Positions 38,372 to 46,299 of a DNA stretch of 64,000 nucleotides are shown here, one piece after another. The stretch lies in the NCBI GenBank assembly GCA_023151255.1, contig JAKLJG010000002.1, positions 130,574 through 194,573 of the forward strand. The letters run 5' to 3'. Source of the stretch: Cyclobacteriaceae bacterium (GTDB lineage Bacteria > Bacteroidota > Bacteroidia > Cytophagales > Cyclobacteriaceae). A program made the translations under genes and the position numbers. The notes below the pieces were generated by a model that saw nothing but the letters and a program-made list of their open reading frames with translations, ran no database searches and was not told the origin of the DNA. Positions within the stretch are counted from its first letter, which is position 1, and each line of letters begins with the position of its first letter.

Positions 38372-39241
38372 TTAATACCCCGATGCCTTGGCCATTTCCC
38401 AGCCGATAATACTTTTCTTGCGGGATGAACTCCAGCGATATTCCCCGAGTATGCCGTCTTTACGGATTACCCGGTGACAGGGGATAAGGTAAGCAATGTG
38501 GTTAGCGCCTACGGCTGATCCAACCGCCTGCAAGGCATTTGGGTTGTGAATTGATTTTGCAATATCCTGATAGGTAGTTACACTTCCTTCAGGTAACCGA
38601 AGTAATGCTTCCCATACTTTCACCTGGAAGTTGGTGCCTTTTACCAGGAGGTGCAGCTTGCCCTCACCCCCGGCCCCTCTCCCAAAGGGAGTTGGGTGGT
38701 GGAATATCTTGGTAACATAAGTGTACGTCAGTTCCTGATTTCGTTGAACTATAGAATTGTGCCAGTGTTGCTCCATGGCTCCCAGTGCTTCTTTCTCCTC
38801 ATCTTCTTTTAAAAATGCCAGCCAGCAGATGCCGCGTTCGGTAACACCTAGCAGGCATATGCCGAATGGTGTTTCGTGAAAGCCATACTGAATGGTAATA
38901 CCTGCTCCGCTTGTTTTATATTGTTGCGGTGTTACTGCTTCAAGTGTGGTAAACAAATCGTAAACACGCGATTGACTGGAGAGCCCTGCTGCATCGGCTG
39001 CATCCAGGAGGTTTCGGGTTTCCTGTATTTTTTGTTTCAGGAAATCAACGGTTAAAAACTGAAGAAACCGCTTTGGGCTTATCCCTGCCCACTCGCTGAA
39101 CAGACGCTGGAAATGAAACGGACTGATGTGAACTTTCTCAGCAACTTCCTCCAGTTCGGGCTGACGGTGGAAATTTTGCTGCAGGTAGGTAATAGCCTGT
39201 TCAATGCGCTGGTAGTTAATGTTTGATCCGGTCACCCTCAT
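38372..39241 (-). CDS. AraC-type regulator / methylated-DNA-cysteine methyltransferase (Ada-like)
   Basis: 289 residues from the ATG at 39241. An AraC HTH pair occupies the N-terminus (ITYLQQNFHRQPELEEVAEK, VHISPFHFQRLFSEWAG). The C-terminus is an O6-alkylguanine-DNA methyltransferase with the acceptor cysteine in PCHRVI near residue 254. The N-terminal zinc/phosphotriester domain of classical Ada is absent. Between the domains, residues ~182-194 (PTPFGRGAGGEGK) are encoded by a C/G-rich dispersed repeat read in frame. A TTG at 39295 would lengthen the protein by 18 residues and nearly reach the upstream gene. Confidence 0.88.
   Translation of the reverse strand: MRVTGSNINYQRIEQAITYLQQNFHRQPELEEVAEKVHISPFHFQRLFSEWAGISPKRFLQFLTVDFLKQKIQETRNLLDAADAAGLSSQSRVYDLFTTLEAVTPQQYKTSGAGITIQYGFHETPFGICLLGVTERGICWLAFLKEDEEKEALGAMEQHWHNSIVQRNQELTYTYVTKIFHHPTPFGRGAGGEGKLHLLVKGTNFQVKVWEALLRLPEGSVTTYQDIAKSIHNPNALQAVGSAVGANHIAYLIPCHRVIRKDGILGEYRWSSSRKKSIIGWEMAKASGY
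38661..38700. repeat. C/G-rich palindromic dispersed repeat inside the AraC/MGMT gene
   Basis: The plus strand holds CCCTCACCCCCGGCCCCTC followed by a CTCCC-AAA-GGGAG hairpin and TTGGGTGG. It encodes PTPFGRGAGGEG on the minus strand, a peptide I recognise as a common translation of short repeats dispersed in many bacterial genomes. It sits in the interdomain linker and keeps the frame open. Confidence 0.7.
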
Positions 39242-39310
39242 AAAGGTATTGTTTTTTTGAAGACCAAATATCACCTGATGACATAACCGGCTCAACCTGA
39301 TTCTTGCGGA

Positions 39311-39883
39311 TCAGCGCCCGAAGGGGATGTCCTTGTAATAGACCCACTTGTTTTCCTGCCGGATGAGCACGGTAATCCGGTCGCAAATAAAATGTTGGTT
39401 GCTGTAATTTAATCCCTTCAGGTAAGGCCAGCATTTTAAAAAGTCAGTATCCGAAAGGTTTTTGGCAATGGAAATATGGGGTGTGAAGTCAGAATCTTCT
39501 TTCACCAGGCTTTCAAATAGTTCGCGAATGGCGTATTTGTTTACGATGTCCATGTAAATTGTTCGGTTCGATCCCTGTTGGAAAACACCAAAGTCTTTCA
39601 GGAATACATTGAACGGCTGAAAGGTCGTAGCTTTTTCTTCAACAAAGTTGATGAGGTCATCGGTGTGTTCATCTGTATAGCGAAATAAAGAAATATGAGC
39701 TTTTGAAAACCGCTCGGCAAACGAATGGCCAATCAGGTAATGCACATCATCTTTAAGCACAGCCACATCGCTGCAGATGTGCGGGGGTGGGGCGATAATA
39801 AAAAGTAAGTCAGGGTGCTTGACGATAGGGGCGGCACCGTTTTTCTTTGCCTTTAGGGGGTTCTTTACAATGGCTGGTCTCAT
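39311..39883 (-). CDS. 2'-5' RNA ligase / cyclic phosphodiesterase-like (2H) protein
   Basis: 190 residues from the ATG at 39883 (MRPAIVKNPLKAKKNG). It has the two-histidine signature of the 2H phosphoesterase superfamily: KAHISLFRY near residue 79 and TPHISIAKNL near residue 150, each in the H-x-S/T form. Such enzymes hydrolyse or ligate 2',5' or cyclic phosphodiester bonds in RNA or nucleotides. A longer frame to 39931 adds 16 residues without an ATG. It precedes the AraC/MGMT gene on the same strand. Confidence 0.78.
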   Translation of the reverse strand: MRPAIVKNPLKAKKNGAAPIVKHPDLLFIIAPPPHICSDVAVLKDDVHYLIGHSFAERFSKAHISLFRYTDEHTDDLINFVEEKATTFQPFNVFLKDFGVFQQGSNRTIYMDIVNKYAIRELFESLVKEDSDFTPHISIAKNLSDTDFLKCWPYLKGLNYSNQHFICDRITVLIRQENKWVYYKDIPFGR

Positions 39884-39960
39884 GATTCGTGTTTGTTTTG
39901 TTGGGACGAACCTACAACAGCCTTTTGACAATATGTGTCAGAACCGGATTGGGTAGTATT

Positions 39961-40269
39961 TTAATGCTTTCGGGGCGGTGTTTCAATAAAGGTAAAGCCG
40001 CGGCCGTCAGCCCCTTCGTAAAAATCAACTTCCTTCCCGATTAGAAACATTGTATGCTTTTTGTCCACATAAACTGGGATATCGTTTATGGTATAAGTCA
40101 GGTCGGTTTCTTTTTTCTTATCAAAACCAATCATCAGGGAGACACCGCACCCGCTTCCACGCACACCTATCCGAAGCCCATAATCACTGGGAATACCCTT
40201 TTTGTCCATGATTTTTTTAATCTCATTAACGGCTTTGGGTGATATGGTAATCGGTTTAAAATCGTGCAT
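39961..40269 (-). CDS. IscA/HesB-family protein lacking the C-terminal cysteines
   Basis: A 102-residue member of the A-type iron-sulfur carrier fold (SPKAVNEIKKIMDKKGIP, LRIGVRGSGCGVSLMIGFD, VYVDKKHTMFLIGKEVDFYE). Only one cysteine is present (GSGCG, residue 41). The usual C-terminal CGCG motif is missing, because the chain ends soon after GRGFTF with ETPPRKH. Canonical IscA needs all three cysteines to hold its cluster, so this protein may bind metal differently or act in another role. It stands alone on its strand. Confidence 0.88.
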   Translation of the reverse strand: MHDFKPITISPKAVNEIKKIMDKKGIPSDYGLRIGVRGSGCGVSLMIGFDKKKETDLTYTINDIPVYVDKKHTMFLIGKEVDFYEGADGRGFTFIETPPRKH

Positions 40270-40291
40270 CTTTGTGCGCCAGGGTGAAGGG

Positions 40292-40299
40292 CAAAATTA
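40292..40299 (-). promoter_or_regulatory. Candidate -7 box for the IscA-like gene
   Basis: Minus strand reads TAATTTTG, matching TAnnTTTG, 22 bases upstream of the ATG. A TTTG exists upstream but only 8 bases away, not at the usual -33 spacing. Confidence 0.4.
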
Positions 40300-40337
40300 T
40301 TTAAATTCAAACACTTTTAAGGTTATATTGATTCACG

Positions 40338-40856
40338 ATGGAAGCAGTAATTGAATTCGGAAAAATACTGATACCCGCCTCGGTAGTTTTGTATGCGGCT
40401 TACCTGCTGGTGCGCTCCTTTCTTGCCAAAGAAATTGAGTTGAAAAAACTGGAAATACGCGGACGAAGCATCGAAACGGTATTGCCGTTGCGATTACAGG
40501 CCTATGAGCGGATGTGTCTTTTTCTTGAGCGGATAAGTCCGCAGAACCTTTTAGTGCGACTTAACCAGGGGATGATCCCTGCACGCGATTTTCACCAGAT
40601 GTTGCTGAGTGAAATCCGCAACGAGTATAATCACAACGTTTCACAACAGGTATTTATGAGCGAGGCTGTTTGGGATTTGATACGGAACGCAAAGGAAGAT
40701 CTGGTTGTTACCATTAATGATGCAGCTACCGAAATGAAGCCGGAATCCACCAGTCTTGATCTGTCCAAGAAAATATTTGAGCGCTTTATGGCCAAGCCCG
40801 ATCCGATTGCGCATGCACTGGTTCAACTGAAAGCCGAAATACAACAAAGTTTTTAA
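40338..40856 (+). CDS. Membrane-anchored hypothetical protein (DUF7935-like)
   Basis: A 172-residue protein with one N-terminal membrane segment (ILIPASVVLYAAYLLVRSFL, residues ~9-28) and a soluble helical body. The conserved-looking segment LPLRLQAYERMCLFLERISP near residue 50 is typical of a Bacteroidota-restricted family of unknown function. No enzyme motif. It starts a plus-strand run; the next gene follows after one base. Confidence 0.65.
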   Translation: MEAVIEFGKILIPASVVLYAAYLLVRSFLAKEIELKKLEIRGRSIETVLPLRLQAYERMCLFLERISPQNLLVRLNQGMIPARDFHQMLLSEIRNEYNHNVSQQVFMSEAVWDLIRNAKEDLVVTINDAATEMKPESTSLDLSKKIFERFMAKPDPIAHALVQLKAEIQQSF

Positions 40857-40857
40857 T

Positions 40858-41253
40858 ATGAATGCTTTTTTCGCGTCTGCCATAACACAAGCCGAAGCAC
40901 TTCGCGGCAACTATGCGCGATTTGCGGTATTGCTTGCAAAAGTTTCAATAAAGATTAGTCGGCTAAACTGGAAAGATGTCAGTATGAGTAGCATGCAAGA
41001 AACAATTAATGTATTTCTTCGCATGGCAAAAGCGTATAGTGCCGGCCATTATCGGTTCATACCGTGGAAAACGATGGCTATAGTGCTGGGGTCACTGCTC
41101 TATTTTTTAAATCCTTTTGATATTGTTCCGGATGTTGTACCCGTATTAGGACTTGGCGATGATTTTGCCGTGTTAATGTGGGTGTATAACTCGGTGGCCG
41201 GTGAAGTTGACCGGTTTTTAGCCTGGGAGAAAATGCAACCTGACGCAGCATGA
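40858..41253 (+). CDS. YkvA (DUF1232) family membrane protein
   Basis: 131 residues with the DUF1232 core: FIPWKTMAIVLGSLLYFLNP, then FDIVPDVVPVLGLGDDFAVL. The N-P-x-D-x-x-P-D and G-x-x-D-D patterns are the family signature, within two membrane-associated helices. Function unknown in any member I know. It starts one base after the previous stop and ends overlapping the next gene by 4 bases, so it belongs to the same transcript. Confidence 0.85.
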   Translation: MNAFFASAITQAEALRGNYARFAVLLAKVSIKISRLNWKDVSMSSMQETINVFLRMAKAYSAGHYRFIPWKTMAIVLGSLLYFLNPFDIVPDVVPVLGLGDDFAVLMWVYNSVAGEVDRFLAWEKMQPDAA

Positions 41254-41891
41254 GAACTGCACTGGTAGCCGGGTCAACCGGATTGGTAGGAAAACAAGTA
41301 CTTGAATTATTGTTGAAAGACGATCGCTATGGGCAAGTGAAGGCCATCAGCCGTACGCCATTACCTGTTAATCATCCGAAACTGCAAAACCTGGTGCTGG
41401 ATTTCGATCGCTTAAGCGAGAATTATCAAGTACTGAAAGCCGATGATGTATTTTGTTGCCTGGGTACCACCATCCGCAAAGCAGGTTCCGAGAGAGCATT
41501 CCGTAAAGTAGATTTCGAATACCCTGTTGAACTGGCTAAACTTACCCGTAATCAGGGTGCGCAGACCTATCTGTTGATTACAGCATTGGGTGCCGACAAG
41601 CACTCGCGTATTTTTTATAACAAAGTAAAAGGTGAAGTAGAAGAAGCAGTTAAGGCTATCGGATTTACATCGCTTCACATTTTCAGGCCATCGCTGCTTA
41701 TAGGGCCACGCCAGGAGAACCGGGCGGGTGAGGACGCGGCAAAAATTTTCTATAAACTTTTGGGATGGATAATTCCAATAAAGTATAAGGCCATTGAGGC
41801 GGCAAAAGTTGCCCGAGCCATGATTGCCTTTGCCGGCAGCGAGAAGCCTGGCGTTTTCATTCACGAATCGAAAGAACTTCAGTTATTTTAA
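41250..41891 (+). CDS. NAD(P)-binding oxidoreductase-like protein (HTATIP2-like SDR)
   Basis: A 213-residue atypical short-chain dehydrogenase-like protein. The N-terminal nucleotide-binding motif GSTGLVGKQVLELLL is followed by DVFCCLGTTIRKAGSERAFR, which is typical of the TIP30/HTATIP2-like group, and by LLITALGADKHSRIFYNKVKGE with the Y-x3-K-type pair. The catalytic activity of this group in bacteria is unclear. It overlaps the YkvA gene by 4 bases and precedes dtd by 5. Confidence 0.85.
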   Translation: MRTALVAGSTGLVGKQVLELLLKDDRYGQVKAISRTPLPVNHPKLQNLVLDFDRLSENYQVLKADDVFCCLGTTIRKAGSERAFRKVDFEYPVELAKLTRNQGAQTYLLITALGADKHSRIFYNKVKGEVEEAVKAIGFTSLHIFRPSLLIGPRQENRAGEDAAKIFYKLLGWIIPIKYKAIEAAKVARAMIAFAGSEKPGVFIHESKELQLF

Positions 41892-41896
41892 CTTCC

Positions 41897-42349
41897 ATGA
41901 TAGCGGTAATTCAACGTGTATCATCTGCATCGGTTGAAATTAACCGGCAGATCAAATCGGCAATAGGTAAAGGGGTATTGGTATTGGTAGGCATTGAAGA
42001 TGCCGATAACCAGGAAGACATAGACTGGCTGAGTGGCAAGGTAGTTAACCTGCGTATATTTGATGATGCCACTGGCGTAATGAATGTAAATGTGAAAGAT
42101 GATGGAGGCGATATTCTTGTAATAAGCCAGTTTACCTTACATGCCAGTACAAAAAAGGGCAACCGACCTTCCTATATCAAAGCGGCCAAGCCCGATGTAG
42201 CCATACCGCTGTATGAAAAGTTTGTAAAAGCCCTCGAAGCAGCACTGGAAAAACCTGTGTACACCGGGGCATTCGGAGCGGATATGCAAGTGGCCCTGGT
42301 TAATGACGGCCCCGTTACGATTATCATTGATACAAAGAACAGAGTATAA
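41897..42349 (+). CDS. dtd: D-aminoacyl-tRNA deacylase
   Basis: DTD, 150 residues. It hydrolyses D-amino acids, and glycine mischarged on tRNA-Ala, from tRNAs, keeping protein synthesis homochiral. The two active-site motifs are present: SQFTLHA near residue 77 and the cis-Gly-Pro loop in NDGPVTI near residue 137. It ends overlapping the macro-domain gene by one base. Its nearness to a D-Ala-D-Ala dipeptidase is suggestive of D-amino-acid handling but may be chance. Confidence 0.95.
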   Translation: MIAVIQRVSSASVEINRQIKSAIGKGVLVLVGIEDADNQEDIDWLSGKVVNLRIFDDATGVMNVNVKDDGGDILVISQFTLHASTKKGNRPSYIKAAKPDVAIPLYEKFVKALEAALEKPVYTGAFGADMQVALVNDGPVTIIIDTKNRV

Positions 42350-42855
42350 TGGATCGCATTTATGTGATTCAGGGAGACATCACTAAACTTAATGCAGAAG
42401 CTATTGTTAATGCCGCCAATAAAGAACTATTGCCCGGGGGAGGAGTTTGTGGGGCTATTCATCGGGCAGCCGGGCCGCAGCTGGCACAAGAATGCAGTCG
42501 CATTGGTTATTGCCCCGCAGGCAAGGCAGTGATTACCTCAGGTGCAAAATTGAAGGCAGCCTATGTAATTCATGCCGTGGGGCCTGTGTGGCAAGGCGGA
42601 AATCAAAGCGAGAAGGAACTGCTTGCAAGTACATACCGCGAAAGCCTGCGGCTGGCGGTTTCAAAAGGCATTAAAACAATAGCCTTTCCTAATATCAGCA
42701 CAGGCATTTATGGTTTTCCGAAAGAATTGGCCGCAGGCATTGCCATAAACGAAGTGAAATCATTTATTGACAAAAACAACAGCATACAGCAGGTAATCTT
42801 CTGTTGTTTTGATTCGGATAATTATGAACTTTATAGAAAGCTGTTAAACGAATGA
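42349..42855 (+). CDS. Macro-domain protein (O-acetyl-ADP-ribose deacetylase, YmdB-like)
   Basis: A 168-residue single macro domain that should bind ADP-ribose and act on O-acetyl-ADP-ribose or ADP-ribosylated proteins. The ligand loops are seen in IVNAANKELLPGGGVCGAIH near residue 20 and ISTGIYGFPKELAA near residue 118. The start overlaps the dtd stop by one base and its own stop overlaps the dipeptidase start by 4 bases, giving tight translational coupling. No ADP-ribosyltransferase partner lies nearby. Confidence 0.93.
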   Translation: MDRIYVIQGDITKLNAEAIVNAANKELLPGGGVCGAIHRAAGPQLAQECSRIGYCPAGKAVITSGAKLKAAYVIHAVGPVWQGGNQSEKELLASTYRESLRLAVSKGIKTIAFPNISTGIYGFPKELAAGIAINEVKSFIDKNNSIQQVIFCCFDSDNYELYRKLLNE

Positions 42856-43520
42856 ATCGTTTGCTTTTTCTTTTGATGGTTCTATCCTCATCGGTTCATG
42901 CCCAGTACCGATACGGCCTTAACCCCATGCGGATGGAACAATACCGTGATCAGGTTAAAGTAAATCCGCAGAAAGAGTTGGTGAACCTTGAGCAGGCAAT
43001 CCCCGGTATTGTGCTGGATATCCGATACGCCACTACCAATAACTTTACAGGCGGACAGATTTATACATTGGCCCGGGCTTATGCCCGAAAGCCGGTAGCT
43101 GATGCTTTAAAAAGGGCACAGGAAGATTTTAAGAAAGAAGGAGTGGGTATTAAGATTTACGATGCCTACCGGCCGTATTCGGCAACGGTTAAATTTTACG
43201 AAATCTATCGCGATACCACCTATGTAGCCTCACCGTATAAGGGTTCGCGCCACAACCGAGGCTGTGCCGTTGATATGACCTTAGTTGATTTGAAAACAGG
43301 AAAGGAATTGGCCATGCCTACGGAATACGATTCATTTAAAAAAGAAGCCTGGCCCACCACGCCTGTAAAAAATCCACTTGTACGCAGAAACAGGCAATTG
43401 TTAATTTCGGTGATGGAAAAGCACGGCTTTAAGGTCAATGCATCAGAATGGTGGCATTTCGATTTTGTGGGATGGGAAAAATTTGAGGTGATGGATATTA
43501 ATTTTGAAGAATTGGAATAG
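42852..43520 (+). CDS. D-alanyl-D-alanine dipeptidase, M15D (VanX/DdpX type)
   Basis: 222 residues, exported, with a signal peptide MNRLLFLLMVLSSSVHAQ. The zinc metallopeptidase motifs of family M15D are seen: SRHNRGCAVDMTLVD (first His and Asp ligands) near residue 130 and SEWWHFDF (catalytic Glu and third ligand) near residue 196. The substrate is D-Ala-D-Ala from peptidoglycan turnover. VanX in resistance operons is cytoplasmic; this one is predicted to be periplasmic, so recycling is more likely than resistance. Confidence 0.92.
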   Translation: MNRLLFLLMVLSSSVHAQYRYGLNPMRMEQYRDQVKVNPQKELVNLEQAIPGIVLDIRYATTNNFTGGQIYTLARAYARKPVADALKRAQEDFKKEGVGIKIYDAYRPYSATVKFYEIYRDTTYVASPYKGSRHNRGCAVDMTLVDLKTGKELAMPTEYDSFKKEAWPTTPVKNPLVRRNRQLLISVMEKHGFKVNASEWWHFDFVGWEKFEVMDINFEELE

Positions 43521-43522
43521 AT

Positions 43523-43591
43523 GTAAGACATAAGCAGCACAACATAAGATAGGTGCTTTCGGCTGCTTATATCATACGTCTTATGTCTTAC
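43523..43591. repeat. AT-rich intergenic inverted repeat
   Basis: The 12-base word GTAAGACATAAG (43523-43534) is repeated in exact inverted form, CTTATGTCTTAC (43580-43591), with an inner TAAGCAGC/GCTGCTTA pair (43531-43538 and 43562-43569). Further copies of TTATGT-type words continue to the start of the next gene. It could form a long hairpin between the dipeptidase and MazG-like genes. Confidence 0.75.
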
Positions 43592-43610
43592 TACTTATGT
43601 TTTGCGTTTT

Positions 43611-43949
43611 ATGTCTAATCAAATTACAATACAACAAGCGCAGCAACAGGTTGACGATTGGATTAAAACACACGGTGTGCGTTACTTCAACGAGTTGACC
43701 AACATGGCCATCCTTACCGAAGAGGTAGGCGAACTGGCCCGTATCATCGCACGGAGGTATGGAGAGCAATCCGAAAAAGAGTCAGACAAAAATAAGAACC
43801 TGGCCGATGAGATGGCCGATGTGCTGTGGGTGCTCATCTGCCTGGCCAATCAGACGGGCGTGGATTTGACAAAAGCATTCCATAATAATCTTGAAAAGAA
43901 AACAAATCGCGATCAGCAACGTCATCAATCTAATCCTAAACTGAAATGA
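43611..43949 (+). CDS. MazG-like nucleotide pyrophosphohydrolase
   Basis: 112 residues from the ATG at 43611 (MSNQITIQQAQQQVDDW). An all-alpha NTP pyrophosphohydrolase with metal-binding acidic motifs: ILTEEVGELARII near residue 34 (E-x2-E) and LADEMADVLWVLICLAN near residue 64 (E-x2-D). It hydrolyses nucleoside triphosphates, often aberrant ones. A TTG at 43602 would add three residues. The ATG lies in the last TTATGTCT word of the upstream repeat. Overlaps the following amidohydrolase gene by 4 bases. Confidence 0.9.
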   Translation: MSNQITIQQAQQQVDDWIKTHGVRYFNELTNMAILTEEVGELARIIARRYGEQSEKESDKNKNLADEMADVLWVLICLANQTGVDLTKAFHNNLEKKTNRDQQRHQSNPKLK

Positions 43950-45589
43950 AAAAGATCATTCTGATTCTGTTCATTACCGGGTTATTTGCTGCATGCAGGC
44001 AGCACCCCGTAGCCGAGCAAGTGGTATTTGGCAACACCTGGACGGGTAATGATGCTCAGCCCCGGGCAGAAGGTTTTGCCATTATTGGCGACTCCGTTGT
44101 GGCCGTGGGAACACGCAGGGAAATTAAAAAATGGATTGGAAAGGATACCAAAGTTATCGAGGCTACACCCGATAACCTGATTGTTCCCGGTTTTATCGAT
44201 TGCCACACGCATTTTGTTGATGGCGGTTTTGCACTGGCATCGGTACACCTGCGCGATGCCAAATCAAAAGAAGAGTTTGTTCAGCGCATAGCTGATTTTG
44301 CCAAGTCGCAACCAAAAGGCACCTGGATTTTAAATGGCGACTGGGATCATGAAAACTGGGGTGGTGAGCTGCCCTCGCGCGACTGGATTGATGCGGTAAC
44401 ACCCGATAACCCGGTGTGGATAAACAGGCTTGATGGCCACATGTGCCTGGCCAATACCGCAGCCCTGAAGGCAGCCGGTATAACTGATAGGGTAAAGGAT
44501 GTACCAGGAGGAACTATTGTGCGTGACAAGAATGGGAGGCTTACCGGAATTTTTAAGGACAACGCCATGGGGATGATCTTTGAAAAAGTGCCGCCCCCCA
44601 CCATTCAACAGGAAGACCGCGCGCTTGAAGCGGCCATGAATTATGTGGCAGAACGCGGTGTTACTTCGGCTCACAATATGAGTGGCTACCTGCCGGTATT
44701 TGAACGGGCCCGCATTGCCGGAACATTAAAAACCAGAATCTATGCCGGCATGAACCTTGCCAATTGGAAGACATTAAATGAAAAAATCAAAGCCCAGGGC
44801 CATGGCGACAAGTGGCTGCGCATTGGCGGGTTAAAAGAATTTGTTGATGGTTCGCTGGGTTCGCATACAGCTGCATTCTTCGAGCCCTTTACTGACAGCC
44901 CGAATGATGCCGGATTCTTTGTTATCAGCGAAGAAGAATTATATCGAAGAATAAAATCAGCCGACAGTGCCGGCCTGCAGGTAATGACCCATGCTATCGG
45001 AGACAAGGCCATCCATACCCTGCTGAATATTTACGAGCGGGTAACAAAAGAAAACGGTGAGCGCGACAGGCGATTTCGTATTGAACACGCCCAGCACATT
45101 CACCCCAACGACATTGCGCGGTTCGCCTCATTGAATGTGATACCCAGTATGCAACCTTACCATGCCATTGATGACGGCCGGTGGGCTGAGAAAATTATTG
45201 GATACGAGCGGTGCAAAACAACCTATGCGTTTCGCTCCCTGCTGGATGCCAACACCAGGCTTACCTTTGGCAGTGATTGGTTTGTCGCTCCGCCAACTCC
45301 GCTGGAAGGTATTTATGCAGCGGTAACCCGCAGAACGCTGGATGATAAAAATCCGAACGGCTGGGTGCCAGAACAAAAAATTTCAGTAGAAGAGGCCTTA
45401 AAAGCGTACACCATTACGGCCGCCTTTGCCAGTTTTGATGAGGATATAAAAGGCTCGCTGGAGCCCGGTAAACTGGCCGACTACGTTATCCTGGAAAAAG
45501 ATATTACCCGGATTGACCCGGTTGAGATCAGGAATGTAAAAGTTTTGAAAACCGTGGTGGGCGGAAAGCCTGTATTCGAAAAGAACTGA
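43946..45589 (+). CDS. Amidohydrolase family 3 lipoprotein (YtcJ-like)
   Basis: A 547-residue metal-dependent amidohydrolase. A lipoprotein signal MKKIILILFITGLFAAC places it in the envelope. Metal-site motifs: CHTHFVDGG (HxH) near residue 88, then HNMSGY, the THAIGDKA histidine near residue 350 and RIEHAQHIHP near residue 378. A late aspartate lies in TFGSDWFVAPP near residue 448. YtcJ-type members hydrolyse amides or carbamates; the substrate is unknown. It ends 3 bases from the convergent comB gene. Confidence 0.88.
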   Translation: MKKIILILFITGLFAACRQHPVAEQVVFGNTWTGNDAQPRAEGFAIIGDSVVAVGTRREIKKWIGKDTKVIEATPDNLIVPGFIDCHTHFVDGGFALASVHLRDAKSKEEFVQRIADFAKSQPKGTWILNGDWDHENWGGELPSRDWIDAVTPDNPVWINRLDGHMCLANTAALKAAGITDRVKDVPGGTIVRDKNGRLTGIFKDNAMGMIFEKVPPPTIQQEDRALEAAMNYVAERGVTSAHNMSGYLPVFERARIAGTLKTRIYAGMNLANWKTLNEKIKAQGHGDKWLRIGGLKEFVDGSLGSHTAAFFEPFTDSPNDAGFFVISEEELYRRIKSADSAGLQVMTHAIGDKAIHTLLNIYERVTKENGERDRRFRIEHAQHIHPNDIARFASLNVIPSMQPYHAIDDGRWAEKIIGYERCKTTYAFRSLLDANTRLTFGSDWFVAPPTPLEGIYAAVTRRTLDDKNPNGWVPEQKISVEEALKAYTITAAFASFDEDIKGSLEPGKLADYVILEKDITRIDPVEIRNVKVLKTVVGGKPVFEKN

Positions 45590-45592
45590 CAA

Positions 45593-46294
45593 TTACGCTA
45601 CAATAAGGCCGTTCTTAATTCGGGGCAGGATTTTGTACTTGTCTATGGTAAGGCAAAATTCAAAATCCTTATGGATGTTAAGCTTGTTCAGCCGCTTTAC
45701 GTGCGATGATTCGCTTAGAAATTTCTGCATATCGGGTTTGGCCATACTGTACAAATGCCGTGCGGCAAGCGGAGCATCGCAATCCGGACCGAGGTAATCT
45801 TTTAATTTATCAACTACTGCACCGGCAAACAGCGTGTCTTCCAGGTTTACGCGGCCTTTCCAGCCGGCACAAACAATCAGCACACTATTTTCGCCCAGCA
45901 GCAGGTAATTGACTACCGAGGAGAGATTAAGAAACGATCCGATGATAATTTCTTTTGCCTCCTTTGATTTTTCGATGGCTTGCGTACCGTTGGTGGTGGT
46001 AAAGGCAATTTTCTTTCCGCGGATGTCCTTGTCCATGTACTCAAAAGGTGAATTGCCCTTATCGAAGCCTTCCACTTTTACACCATCACGTTCGCCTGAC
46101 GTAATGTAGCCCATCATGCCTTTTTTGCGGCAGTTCTCCAGGTCGGCCAACGGTAAAATACTCTCCGCACCATGGGCCAATGCAGTAACCATAGTAGAGG
46201 TAGCGCGTAAAATGTCAACTACCACCACAGTTCGATTGTTTACCTGATACAGGTGCATCAGGTCGGGGCTCAGGCAAACGTCAATGGTTTTCAT
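45593..46294 (-). CDS. comB: 2-phosphosulfolactate phosphatase ComB
   Basis: A 233-residue ComB-family phosphatase that hydrolyses 2-phosphosulfolactate, the second step of coenzyme M synthesis in archaea; in bacteria the role is often unclear. Family stretches include VVVDILRATSTMVTALAHGA near residue 25, FTTTNGTQAIEKSKEA near residue 98 and VCAGWKGRVNLEDTLFAGAVV near residue 145 (read in parts). It follows gcvT by 5 bases on the same strand. Confidence 0.92.
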   Translation of the reverse strand: MKTIDVCLSPDLMHLYQVNNRTVVVVDILRATSTMVTALAHGAESILPLADLENCRKKGMMGYITSGERDGVKVEGFDKGNSPFEYMDKDIRGKKIAFTTTNGTQAIEKSKEAKEIIIGSFLNLSSVVNYLLLGENSVLIVCAGWKGRVNLEDTLFAGAVVDKLKDYLGPDCDAPLAARHLYSMAKPDMQKFLSESSHVKRLNKLNIHKDFEFCLTIDKYKILPRIKNGLIVA

Positions 46295-46299
46295 TTACC

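Noticed and set aside
42349-43520. A vancomycin-resistance-type cluster around the VanX-like dipeptidase
   Set aside because: No VanA/VanH-like ligase or dehydrogenase and no VanRS pair nearby, and the dipeptidase has a signal peptide, fitting wall recycling.
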